Shown here one piece after another: positions 27,592 to 35,425 of a stretch of DNA of 64,000 nucleotides. The DNA is taken from the NCBI GenBank assembly GCA_023443225.1, contig JAEZVF010000008.1:1-64000 (forward strand), given 5' to 3'. A program made the position numbers and the translations under genes. The notes below the pieces were generated by a model, which worked only from the letters and a program-made list of their open reading frames with translations, was not told the origin of the DNA and made no database searches. The stretch is from Bacillota bacterium. Its GTDB lineage: Bacteria; Bacillota; Clostridia; Lachnospirales; Lachnospiraceae. Position 1 is the first letter of the stretch. Each line of letters begins with the position of its first letter.

Positions 27592-28845
27592 ATGGCATAT
27601 ATTGAAATTGCTGGAGGAAAGCAGCTGATTGGAGAAGTTAACATACAGGGTTCAAAAAATGCAGCATTACCAATTTTAGCGGCAACCGTTTTAATAAATG
27701 GAATAACAAAATTGAATCACTGTCCCCAAATATTAGATGTGTATCATATGATTAAGATTTTGGAGGCAATTGGTTGTGTTGTGACATGGGAAGGTTCTTC
27801 GCTTATTGTTGATACAACAAAGATAAATACATCAACAGTTCCAGAAATTTTGGTAAAAAAGATGAGATCCTCCATTGTTTTAATGGGCGCTTTATTAGGG
27901 AGAACACATACTGTAACCATAACTTATCCTGGTGGTTGTACCATAGGCGCTAGACCGATAGATTATCATCTAAGTGCTTTTCAAAAAATGAACATCCTCT
28001 TAGAAGAAAAAGAGGGTCAAATTTATTGTACAACTTCTGAAATTAAGGGAACAGACATCAACTTAGAGTTCCCAAGTGTTGGTGCTACAGAGAATACGAT
28101 ACTTGCTGCAGTCCTTGCAAAGGGAAAGACAAAAATCAAAAATGCAGCGAAAGAACCTGAGATAGTTGAATTATGTAAATTTCTAAATACTGCAGGCGCT
28201 AATATAATTGGGTCTGGTACTGAGCAAATTGAGATTGAGGGAGTGGATTCATTATATAATGTAGAATACACGACTTCTTCAGACAGAATTGTAGCTGGTA
28301 CGTATTTAGCAGCTGTAGCAGGCACTGGAGGGGAAGCGGTTTTAAAAGGAGTCAGGTGCAGTTGCCTCCAGAGTATAATCCAAGTATTGCAAGAAATGGG
28401 CTGTACAATTTTTTGCGGTGAGGATTATATTATAATTTCTTCTTCGGGCAAGCTAAAGGCAATACCTTTGATTCAAACAATGCCTTACCCTGGTTTTCCA
28501 ACAGATATGCAGTCGCAAATAATGTCAGTTTTGATGAGAGCATCAGGAAGCAGTAAAATCGTAGAAGATATCTTTGAAGGCAGATATCAAAATGTACAAG
28601 AACAGGTGAAATTCGGAGCTGATATAAAAGTTACCGGAAGAGAGGCTACTATTTATGGTGTACCCAAATTACAGGGCTGTGAGGTATATGCCAGTGAATT
28701 ACGAGGTGGAGCTGCCCTGGTAATATCCGGATTAATGGCTGAAGGAAAAACCATAATTTACAATTCAAACTTTATTGAAAGAGGATATGAGGATATTTGC
28801 AGGGATTTAAGATGCTTAAATGCAGATATACGTTATGTATCTTAA
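27592..28845 (+). CDS. murA: UDP-N-acetylglucosamine 1-carboxyvinyltransferase MurA
   Basis: First committed enzyme of peptidoglycan synthesis, using PEP. It has GSKNAALPI near the N-terminus (catalytic Lys), the PGGCTIGARPIDYH loop with the reactive cysteine targeted by fosfomycin, and FPTDMQSQ near the C-terminus. TTGAGGTGC before ATG 27592 decides the start. Its place between ftsW and ftsQ is where many Firmicutes carry murG and murB. Confidence 0.95.
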   Translation: MAYIEIAGGKQLIGEVNIQGSKNAALPILAATVLINGITKLNHCPQILDVYHMIKILEAIGCVVTWEGSSLIVDTTKINTSTVPEILVKKMRSSIVLMGALLGRTHTVTITYPGGCTIGARPIDYHLSAFQKMNILLEEKEGQIYCTTSEIKGTDINLEFPSVGATENTILAAVLAKGKTKIKNAAKEPEIVELCKFLNTAGANIIGSGTEQIEIEGVDSLYNVEYTTSSDRIVAGTYLAAVAGTGGEAVLKGVRCSCLQSIIQVLQEMGCTIFCGEDYIIISSSGKLKAIPLIQTMPYPGFPTDMQSQIMSVLMRASGSSKIVEDIFEGRYQNVQEQVKFGADIKVTGREATIYGVPKLQGCEVYASELRGGAALVISGLMAEGKTIIYNSNFIERGYEDICRDLRCLNADIRYVS

Positions 28846-28935
28846 GAGACGAAAGTAAAAAATGACGAAATAGGAGAACACAGAAAGATAGTATAGTTAA
28901 ATCGATACTAAAAAATACACAGATGGAGGCCTAAT

Positions 28936-29679
28936 ATGAAAGAGTTTGAAAAACAATACAACAACAGTTTTTTATTAGGCTTAGTGAAACTATTTACTTT
29001 TTGCCTCATTATCATAATTCTTATTTTTATTCTATTTATAAGCTGCAGACTGGATACGATAACAGTTGAGGGAAGCAGTCATTATTCTGCGGAGGAGCTG
29101 CAAGACAAAGTTATCACAAAAAAGACGGATCATAATGCAGTATTGCTTTATTTACGTTATAAATATGGTAACTTTGACAGCATTCCGTTTATTGAAGATA
29201 TTGATATTGATCTAGTAAACCGTAATTCTGTTATAATACATGTTTACGAAAAAATGATAACCGGATGTATCGAATATATGGGTGGGTATATGTATTTTGA
29301 TAAAGACGGAATTGTTGTTGAAAGTACAGCAGAAAAGTTGGACGAGGTTCCATTTGTAACGGGTTTGGAATTCAATAACATAGTTTTGTATCAAAAACTG
29401 GACATACCTAAAAATGATTTGTTTGATACTATTCTTAATATTACACAGCTGATAAAAAAGTATGAACTCGATATACAAACCATACAATTTAACACGGACT
29501 TGGAGTTAGTATTACATAGTGGAGATATTAAAATACTCTTAGGGAAAAGACAAACATACGATGAACAGATTGCAGAACTAAAAAATTTATTGACTGTTGC
29601 AAAAGGCAAGAAAATAGTCCTTGATATGACAACATTTACGAAAGAACAAAGTAAAATAATAGCAAAACCGCTCAAATAA
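28936..29679 (+). CDS. ftsQ: cell division protein FtsQ/DivIB
   Basis: Bitopic divisome protein. It has a short cytoplasmic N-terminus, one membrane helix near 14-36, then a POTRA domain beginning DTITVEGSSHYSAEEL and a beta domain. Length 247 aa fits. GGAGG precedes the ATG. Sequence identity in this family is low, so position before ftsZ and topology carry much of the call. Confidence 0.88.
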   Translation: MKEFEKQYNNSFLLGLVKLFTFCLIIIILIFILFISCRLDTITVEGSSHYSAEELQDKVITKKTDHNAVLLYLRYKYGNFDSIPFIEDIDIDLVNRNSVIIHVYEKMITGCIEYMGGYMYFDKDGIVVESTAEKLDEVPFVTGLEFNNIVLYQKLDIPKNDLFDTILNITQLIKKYELDIQTIQFNTDLELVLHSGDIKILLGKRQTYDEQIAELKNLLTVAKGKKIVLDMTTFTKEQSKIIAKPLK

Positions 29680-29697
29680 AAAAAATTAAATTAAGGG

Positions 29698-29726
29698 TTG
29701 ATTATTTTTACAATAAAAGATATTAT
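29698..29726 (+). promoter_or_regulatory. candidate ftsZ promoter
   Basis: TTGATT at 29698-29703 and TATTAT at 29721-29726 are separated by 17 bp in the 147-bp ftsQ-ftsZ gap. A short inverted repeat, AATGTC 29771-29776 with GACATT 29784-29789, lies further downstream and could be a regulator site. Confidence 0.5.
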
Positions 29727-29826
29727 ATAAGATAGAATAATTGAATAGACTGGGTAAATTATATAACAATAATGTCGAAAATTGACATTTTCATTAAAAG
29801 ATTAGAATAGTGAAGGAGGAAGTACC

Positions 29827-31044
29827 TTGCTTGAGATAAGAACGAATGAAGCTGATTCAACTGCAAAAATACTTGTAATAGGAGTTGGTGGTGCAGGGAA
29901 TAATGCTGTTAATAGAATGATTGAAGAAAATATAATTGGTGTTGATTTCGTCTGTGTTAATACGGACAAGCAACATTTGAAGACTTGTAAGGCACCACAA
30001 TGTATACAGATAGGTGAAAAATTAACAAAAGGATTAGGAGCAGGCGCTCAGCCAGAAATCGGTGCTCAGGCAGCGGAAGAAAGCAAAGAAGAACTGACAG
30101 AAATTATCAAAGGTTCTGATATGGTATTTGTAACTTGTGGTATGGGTGGTGGAACCGGAACAGGTGCTGCACCGGTCGTAGCTCAGATTGCAAAATCTTT
30201 AGGAATTTTAACAGTAGGTATTGTCACAAAACCATTTAAATTCGAAGCAAAAGCTCGAATGAATAATGCGATAGGGGGTATTGAGAGATTAAAGGAACAT
30301 GTAGATACCTTAATTGTGATACCAAATGATAAACTTTTAGAAATTGTTGATCGCAGAACAACCATGCCGGATGCCTTGAGAAAAGCTGATGAAGTTTTAC
30401 AACAAGGTGTACAAGGTATTACAGATTTAATTAATGTTCCAGGATTGATTAATTTAGACTTTGCAGATGTTCAGACTGTAATGAAAGATAAAGGTGTTGC
30501 CCATATTGGTATTGGTGTTGGTAAGGGTGATGATAAATGTATAAATGCGGTAAATCTAGCAATTACCAGTCCTTTATTAGAAACAACGATAAAAGGTGCT
30601 TCCCATGTCATAATTAATATTTCCGGTGATATCAGCTTGGTTGAAGCAAATGAAGCAGCAACTTTAGTGCAAGAGTTATCTGGTGATTCAGCCAATATTA
30701 TATTTGGTGCTATGTATGACGCAACTACACCAGACGAAGTAACCATAACAGTGATTGCAACTGGTTTAGATGAAAAGAGTGCAGGAGCAAAAGATATGTC
30801 GAAAGGTCCTGGTTTCTTAAGACAACCAGTACAACCTAGACGGGAATCCCCTTATAATAGCGGAATCACTACTTCCTCTTATGAAAAATCTAATTCTCAG
30901 ACTGCTGCAACTAGTAGTACGATTCATCCAACAAAGCCTCAGACGTTAGGAAATATAAACGTACATACAAGCAGCAACACAATTACGGAACCTACAGGAA
31001 TTAAAATTCCAGAATTTCTACAAAAGAATCGTAATAACAAATAA
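29827..31044 (+). CDS. ftsZ: cell division GTPase FtsZ
   Basis: Tubulin-like GTPase that forms the Z ring. The GTP-binding core is intact: VGGAGNNAVNRM, the tubulin signature GGGTGTGAAPV, and the NVDFADV-like T7 region NLDFADVQTVM. After residue about 320 comes a Ser/Thr/Gln-rich unstructured linker. The C-terminal peptide IKIPEFLQKNRNNK would bind FtsA/SepF-type partners. The start codon is TTG 29827, six bases after AAGGAGG; no better ATG exists upstream. Confidence 0.97.
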   Translation: MLEIRTNEADSTAKILVIGVGGAGNNAVNRMIEENIIGVDFVCVNTDKQHLKTCKAPQCIQIGEKLTKGLGAGAQPEIGAQAAEESKEELTEIIKGSDMVFVTCGMGGGTGTGAAPVVAQIAKSLGILTVGIVTKPFKFEAKARMNNAIGGIERLKEHVDTLIVIPNDKLLEIVDRRTTMPDALRKADEVLQQGVQGITDLINVPGLINLDFADVQTVMKDKGVAHIGIGVGKGDDKCINAVNLAITSPLLETTIKGASHVIINISGDISLVEANEAATLVQELSGDSANIIFGAMYDATTPDEVTITVIATGLDEKSAGAKDMSKGPGFLRQPVQPRRESPYNSGITTSSYEKSNSQTAATSSTIHPTKPQTLGNINVHTSSNTITEPTGIKIPEFLQKNRNNK

Positions 31045-31054
31045 ATCTATTATA

Positions 31055-31111
31055 GGAGCTGTTACATAGTTACTAAGTATGAATTACTAGTATCTTTGTA
31101 GCAGCTCTTTT
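31055..31111 (+). terminator. terminator after ftsZ
   Basis: GAGCTGTTACA at 31056-31066 pairs with TGTAGCAGCTC ending at 31107 (one G-U pair) and is followed by four T. It closes the dcw transcript. The rest of the 282-bp gap to spoIIGA holds a candidate sporulation promoter. Confidence 0.75.
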
Positions 31112-31256
31112 AATCTAAAACTTCTTTTTTATAAATCCTTCTCTTTTGAAAATGACAAAAAATGTAAAAAGTATACACCTCCTAGAAGTATGAAGGGGGT
31201 TTAAAGTCTATTTTGTAAGTATGAGTAAATGAAAAAGACAAAATAATTACCAGAAA

Positions 31257-31289
31257 ATGACAAACAATATAGTTGGAAAAAGCTATAAT
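31257..31289 (+). promoter_or_regulatory. candidate Spo0A-type spoIIG promoter
   Basis: ATGACA at 31257-31262 and TATAAT at 31284-31289 are separated by an unusually long 21 bp. The motif GAAAATGACAAA covers the -35 region at 31253-31264 and occurs again at 31148-31159. In B. subtilis spoIIG the spacer is 22 bp and Spo0A boxes overlap the -35. The resemblance is suggestive, but the boxes match the TTGTCGAA consensus only in part. Confidence 0.45.
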
Positions 31290-31326
31290 AAAAAAGGAAA
31301 TACAAGTTATGGAAGCGGGGGTGAAC

Positions 31327-32256
31327 TTGTACTTAGAAGTCTATATTGATGTTGTTTTTCTTATTAATTTAATTATGGATATTATATTGCTTCTTATAGT
31401 AAAGACAATATTAAAGTGTTCCAGCACAATGCTTCGGATTCTTGGTGGAAGTACAATTGGTGCAATCGGTGCTTGTATTATAGTCATCATACCCAAACTG
31501 AATGGGTTTATACAATTCTTAATTTTCTATGTTATTCTTTGTATGATGATGATTTATGTGGCATTTCCGTTACCTAATTGGAAAGTTAGAATCAAGGCTG
31601 TTGCCGTTCTTTATATCTCTACATTTTTCATTGGTGGAATTATAAATTCACTTTATTATTATTCTAATCTGGGATATTATTTCCAAGAACTAATAGAGGG
31701 CAATTTATTTCATAATCTTAATACAAAATTTTTTGTATTTGCTATTATGATTGGTCTAGCTGCTGTTCCGATTTTTATAAATACTATTTTTTTATTTCGA
31801 AGAGGAAAAACAGAGATCTATCCATTAGAATTCTCCTTTGAGGGCAAAAGTGTAAACTTAACGGGATTGTTGGATACGGGAAACAGCTTATATGATCCCA
31901 TCTGTGGCAAACCTGTTATCCTAGCAGATTATGCAGCAGTAGAACAATTGCTGCCTGCATCTCAAAGTAAAGAATTATGGAGAATGCTAGATATGACAGA
32001 AGGAAAAACAGAACTAAAAAATTTTGACAGCAATGACTTAGATGAAGATGAGAGTGAACCATTGAAGATAATGATGGTACCATATCATTCTATCGGGAAG
32101 AAGAGTGGTCTATTGCCTGCAATTACCATGAGTCGAGTTATTATATGGAAGGAAGATGTGCCTGTTTGTAATGAAAAGGTCTTAACCGCTATAAGCAGGA
32201 ACAAACTATCAAGCAAAAATGATTATCAGGTAATTTTACATAGGGAAATTATGTAA
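31327..32256 (+). CDS. spoIIGA: sigma-E processing peptidase SpoIIGA
   Basis: Membrane aspartic protease that cleaves pro-sigma-E in the mother cell. The N-terminal half has five hydrophobic helices. The C-terminal domain carries the protease motif GLLDTGNSLYDP. I take TTG 31327 as the start: GGGGGTGA lies just before it, and MYLEVYIDVVFLIN matches the family start. ATG 31309 is a possible alternative. It lies directly upstream of its substrate gene sigE. Confidence 0.9.
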   Translation: MYLEVYIDVVFLINLIMDIILLLIVKTILKCSSTMLRILGGSTIGAIGACIIVIIPKLNGFIQFLIFYVILCMMMIYVAFPLPNWKVRIKAVAVLYISTFFIGGIINSLYYYSNLGYYFQELIEGNLFHNLNTKFFVFAIMIGLAAVPIFINTIFLFRRGKTEIYPLEFSFEGKSVNLTGLLDTGNSLYDPICGKPVILADYAAVEQLLPASQSKELWRMLDMTEGKTELKNFDSNDLDEDESEPLKIMMVPYHSIGKKSGLLPAITMSRVIIWKEDVPVCNEKVLTAISRNKLSSKNDYQVILHREIM

Positions 32257-32283
32257 AAAGAAATTGAAATACAATTTCTTTTT
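32255..32283 (+). promoter_or_regulatory. hairpin between spoIIGA and sigE
   Basis: A 12-bp perfect stem (32255-32266 with 32272-32283, loop AAATA) begins inside the spoIIGA stop codon and ends in a T5 run. It resembles a weak terminator and could set the SpoIIGA to sigma-E ratio. Confidence 0.55.
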
Positions 32284-32299
32284 AAAGGGAGGAAAGTAA

Positions 32300-33040
32300 A
32301 TGCTGTTAAAAATAACAATACCTAACAAAATTCAATTTAGAGTGATTCCGGATTTTAAAAGTATATTCTTTGACAGGCATGGGGATATACATTATATAGG
32401 AGGAGCCGAAGTACTCCCTGCGCCGCTGGATTCGATAAAAGAAGCGGCGGAGATTGCAAAATTGGGAACAGAATACGATACGGAGGCTAAGACTGTTCTT
32501 GTGGAACATAATCTTCGTTTGGTTGTATACATAGCTAAAAAGTTTGATAATACTGGAGTTGGTGTTGAAGATTTAATATCGATTGGAACAATTGGTCTAA
32601 TAAAAGCTATCAATACTTACAATCCAGATAAAAATATTAAATTAGCAACCTATGCGTCTAGATGTATTGAAAATGAAATTCTTATGTATTTACGAAGGAA
32701 TAATAAGACCAAACTGGAAGTATCCATTGATGAACCATTAAATGTTGATTGGGACGGAAACGAACTTCTGTTATCAGATATTTTAGGTACTGAAGAAGAT
32801 GTTATATATAAAAACATTGAGGAAGAAGTAGACAGAACACTTTTGGGTAAGGCTTTATCAAAGCTAAGTGACCGAGAAAGAATTATAGTACAATTACGTT
32901 TTGGTTTAAATACAGAAGACGGCAATGAACGGACACAGAAGGAAGTCGCTGATTTATTAGGTATTTCTCAATCCTACATATCTCGTCTTGAGAAGAAAAT
33001 AATTAAACGTTTAAAAAAGGAAATGCTTCGTTTAGAATAA
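32300..33040 (+). CDS. sigE: sporulation sigma factor sigma-E (precursor)
   Basis: Mother-cell sigma factor of early sporulation. The N-terminal pro-segment (about the first 30 residues, ending near YIGGAEVLPAPL) resembles the part removed by SpoIIGA. Region 2 has DLISIGTIGLIKAINTY and KLATYASRCIENEI. Region 4 has the helix-turn-helix EVADLLGISQSYISRLEKK. Length 246 aa is normal. GGGAGG precedes the ATG. Confidence 0.96.
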   Translation: MLLKITIPNKIQFRVIPDFKSIFFDRHGDIHYIGGAEVLPAPLDSIKEAAEIAKLGTEYDTEAKTVLVEHNLRLVVYIAKKFDNTGVGVEDLISIGTIGLIKAINTYNPDKNIKLATYASRCIENEILMYLRRNNKTKLEVSIDEPLNVDWDGNELLLSDILGTEEDVIYKNIEEEVDRTLLGKALSKLSDRERIIVQLRFGLNTEDGNERTQKEVADLLGISQSYISRLEKKIIKRLKKEMLRLE

Positions 33041-33119
33041 TATCCATTGGTTAGTATGTGAATATCCAGATTGGCTTAAAAAAGGAAAAACTTACATCTG
33101 TGTTCTTCGTATAAAGAGT

Positions 33120-33166
33120 CCCCAAAATGTGAATCATTTACTTAAGTAATAAATGATTTGGGAGGT
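33120..33166 (+). promoter_or_regulatory. hairpin overlapping the sigG ribosome binding site
   Basis: AATCATTTA at 33132-33140 pairs with TAAATGATT at 33150-33158. CCC at 33121-33123 can pair with GGG at 33160-33162, which is part of the sigG GGGAGG site. The loop contains the 12-bp palindrome TTACTTAAGTAA. Folding would partly mask sigG initiation. Confidence 0.55.
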
Positions 33167-33172
33167 TTCAAT

Positions 33173-33952
33173 ATGGCTCTTTATAAGGTAGAAATATGTG
33201 GTGTAAATACTTCGAAATTACCATTACTAAATAATTCTGAAAAAGAAGAATTGTTTCAAAGAATTTTAAAGGGGGACAAAGAAGCAAGGGAGTTATATAT
33301 TAAAGGTAATCTCCGTTTAGTCTTAAGTATAATACAACGATTCTCAAATAGTAATGAAAATGTTGATGATTTATTTCAGATTGGCTGTATCGGATTAATG
33401 AAAGCAATCGATAATTTTGATATTAGTCAGAATGTAAAATTCTCTACGTATGCAGTGCCAATGATTATTGGAGAAATAAGAAGGTACCTTAGGGATAATA
33501 ATAGTATTCGGGTTAGCAGATCATTACGTGATACTGCCTATAAAGCAATATATGCAAAAGAAGCCTTACTTAAGAGGAATGATAAGGAGCCAACCGTTTG
33601 TGAAATAGCAAATGAGATAGGATTAAATAAAGAAGACATTGTTTTTGCACTAGATGCGATACAAAGTCCAGTATCATTATATGAACCTGTTTACTCGGAA
33701 GGTGGAGACACCTTATATATTATGGATCAAGTAAGTGACAAGAAAAACAAGGAAGAAAGATGGGTAGAGGAGATATCATTAAGGGAAGCACTATCAAAAC
33801 TATCGGAACGGGAAAAAAATATAATTGAACTTAGATTCTATGAAGGAAAAACTCAGATGGAAGTTGCTAATGAAATATGTATTTCCCAGGCACAGGTTTC
33901 AAGACTTGAGAAATCCGCACTAAAATGTATGAAAAACTATCTAAGTCAATAG
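33173..33952 (+). CDS. sigG: sporulation sigma factor sigma-G
   Basis: Late forespore sigma factor. It starts MALYKVEICGVNTSKLPLL, a stretch strongly conserved in sigma-G. Region 2 has DDLFQIGCIGLMKAIDNFD and KFSTYAVPMIIGEIRRYLRD, followed by region 3 and a region 4 helix-turn-helix, EVANEICISQAQVSRLEKS. ATG 33173 lies behind GGGAGG; an in-frame TTG 15 bases earlier overlaps that site and is rejected. Position after sigE is standard. Confidence 0.96.
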   Translation: MALYKVEICGVNTSKLPLLNNSEKEELFQRILKGDKEARELYIKGNLRLVLSIIQRFSNSNENVDDLFQIGCIGLMKAIDNFDISQNVKFSTYAVPMIIGEIRRYLRDNNSIRVSRSLRDTAYKAIYAKEALLKRNDKEPTVCEIANEIGLNKEDIVFALDAIQSPVSLYEPVYSEGGDTLYIMDQVSDKKNKEERWVEEISLREALSKLSEREKNIIELRFYEGKTQMEVANEICISQAQVSRLEKSALKCMKNYLSQ

Positions 33953-33968
33953 AAGAATAATATAGGAA

Positions 33969-34012
33969 TCACAAGAAACCCTTGATGAGTTTCTTGTGGT
34001 TTTTGTTTGTTT
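33969..34012 (+). terminator. terminator after sigG
   Basis: CACAAGAAAC at 33970-33979 pairs perfectly with GTTTCTTGTG at 33989-33998, followed by a T-rich run from 34000. It also lies just behind the 3-prime end of the converging ymxH gene. Confidence 0.88.
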
Positions 34013-34042
34013 TATTGTTAATCACAGATTATATCACTCTAA

Positions 34043-34312
34043 TTAAAAGGTGCACTTTACTAAGGACTTTTCAGCATCTATGTCCACAAGAATAACATCG
34101 GTTCCGATTTGTTTTATGCAACAAAAATTGATAATATATTCGTGGTCTCTTCCAAGTATGCCCCATATCTTACATGGTCCCGGTACTACTATTTTTTCAA
34201 TACATCCAGTATGTATATCAAATATTAAATCACAGACGAAGCCAAGTCTTTCGCCATCTCTGCAGTTAATTACTTCTTTTTGTTTAAATTCACAAAATCT
34301 TATACACCCCAT
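34043..34312 (-). CDS. ymxH: YlmC/YmxH family PRC-barrel sporulation protein
   Basis: An 89-aa PRC-barrel protein. The stretch VVPGPCKIWGILGRDHEYII and the terminal IKQIGTDVILVDI are typical of the YlmC/YmxH family, which is restricted to spore formers; its biochemical role is unknown. It is the only minus-strand gene that I accept in the window. TGGAG lies nine bases upstream of its ATG (34312). A candidate sporulation promoter lies at 34345-34373. The + strand 98-codon frame across it is a shadow. Confidence 0.88.
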   Translation of the reverse strand: MGCIRFCEFKQKEVINCRDGERLGFVCDLIFDIHTGCIEKIVVPGPCKIWGILGRDHEYIINFCCIKQIGTDVILVDIDAEKSLVKCTF

Positions 34313-34344
34313 AATTCCGGCTCCAGAAGATACATTTATTATTT

Positions 34345-34373
34345 AATATATGAGAGAATCTGTATGTTTATAC
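34345..34373 (-). promoter_or_regulatory. candidate sigma-E promoter for ymxH
   Basis: On the minus strand, CATATATT (complement of 34345-34352) fits the sigma-E -10 pattern CATAHAHT. GTATAAA (complement of 34367-34373) lies 14 bp upstream as a partial -35. A sigma-F/G reading with GTATA as -35 is also possible. Confidence 0.4.
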
Positions 34374-34391
34374 GTTTTATCCAGAAGGCTA

Positions 34392-34420
34392 TTGACCGAA
34401 ACTAAAAACTTCAATATAAT
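34392..34420 (+). promoter_or_regulatory. promoter of nrdR
   Basis: TTGACC at 34392-34397, a 17-bp spacer and TATAAT at 34415-34420 form a near-consensus vegetative promoter 42 bp ahead of nrdR. Confidence 0.8.
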
Positions 34421-34461
34421 TAACATAAAACTGCTACGAATAAACCAAGGAGGAATAGTAA

Positions 34462-34914
34462 ATGAAATGTCCGTTTTGTGGTAAAGAAAATACAAGGGTT
34501 ATAGATTCCAGACCGGTAGAAGAAAATAATTCTATCCGTAGAAGGCGTCAATGCGACGAGTGCAATAAAAGATTTACAACCTATGAAAAATTAGAAGCTA
34601 TTCCACTTGTTGTAATTAAAAAGGACAATAATAGAGAACCATATGATAGAACCAAGATTGAGGCTGGAGTCTTCCGTTCTTGTCATAAGAGGCCAATTTC
34701 AGTAGATCAGATTAATGCATTGGTGGATGAAGTGGAAACTGCAATATTTAATCTGGAAGAGAAAGAAGTGCCAAGTACGATTATAGGTGAGATATTAATG
34801 GACAAACTAAAAGGACTTGACCCGGTTGCTTATGTAAGATTTGCTTCGGTTTACCGTGAATTCAAGGATGTCAATACATTCATGAACGAACTTAAGAAGA
34901 TTTTGGATAATTAG
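34462..34914 (+). CDS. nrdR: ribonucleotide reductase repressor NrdR
   Basis: Nucleotide-sensing repressor of ribonucleotide reductase genes. The zinc ribbon has Cys3, Cys6, Cys31 and Cys34. It is followed by the Arg-rich DNA-binding stretch SIRRRRQ and the ATP-cone domain starting VVIKKDNNREPYDR. Length 150 aa is typical. AAGGAGG precedes the ATG. It has its own strong promoter and no NrdR target gene nearby. Confidence 0.96.
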   Translation: MKCPFCGKENTRVIDSRPVEENNSIRRRRQCDECNKRFTTYEKLEAIPLVVIKKDNNREPYDRTKIEAGVFRSCHKRPISVDQINALVDEVETAIFNLEEKEVPSTIIGEILMDKLKGLDPVAYVRFASVYREFKDVNTFMNELKKILDN

Positions 34915-34924
34915 CGAAACGGAC

Positions 34925-35228
34925 GCTTTTGCATTGGGGATACTGATAGAAGGAGCCTTGTAGCTATGGTAAAAATAGCAGATAAGGAATTATGATTTTG
35001 CTAAGGTCAGAGAACATCACTTGAAACCACAAAGCAGAGCTGAACTCGCATCAGGATTGCTCCTAGGGTCGCAATCCCGCTGCTCAAACATCAGCTCTTC
35101 GCGCAAGCTTTGCGCGTTTGTGTGATCGTGCTGTTCCCTGACCTAAGCAAAAGTCTATAATTCCTTAAGATGCTATTTTTATCCATAGCTACAAGGCTCC
35201 TTCTTCGGAAGTTTGTTGATGCAAAAGC
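34925..35228. repeat. 304-bp imperfect fold-back element (MITE-like or structured RNA)
   Basis: Two arms mirror each other. 34948-34969 is exactly complementary to 35183-35204 (22 bp). The match continues inward with small indels to about 35020/35128, through runs of 11, 11, 7 and 7 bases. Outside this core, GCTTTTGCAT at 34925-34934 pairs with 35219-35228. The centre folds into GGATTGC/GCAATCC (35054-35077) and CGCGCAA/TTGCGCG (35099-35115). No transposase and no clear target-site duplication are present. The rest of the 34915-35425 gap shows no gene; 35229-35389 is AT-rich and may hold decayed coding sequence. Confidence 0.85.
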
Positions 35229-35425
35229 TGTTATGTTAGGTGGCATAGAAGATAGGTTTACGGATAGAGAAAAATCATTATAATAAAAAAACAGCAAGTT
35301 ATGCCATGAACAAAATATTATTGGATGAAGCAATTTAGAAAAATTAGAGTGCGACTATTGTTAAGTAAGCAATAAAATTCTTATTAGTTATGATATGTAA
35401 AATAAAAATATTTGGAAGGAGTTTT

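Noticed and set aside
34050..34346. 98-codon + strand frame opposite ymxH
   Set aside because: It is antisense to a recognisable PRC-barrel protein, has no family features and no ribosome binding site.
34925..35228. Insertion sequence
   Set aside because: No transposase frame fits inside, and no clear target-site duplication was seen at either boundary.
35170..35283. 37-codon + strand frame (ending FTDREKSL) in the gap before the sirtuin gene
   Set aside because: The wording looks protein-like and may be a decayed gene end, but there is no start site and its first part lies in the repeat arm. Not strong enough to call a pseudogene.
35091..35333. 80-codon minus-strand frame across the right arm of the fold-back element
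   Set aside because: It has no ribosome binding site or recognisable domain and is explained by the inverted repeat. Frames of this kind arise easily on repeats.
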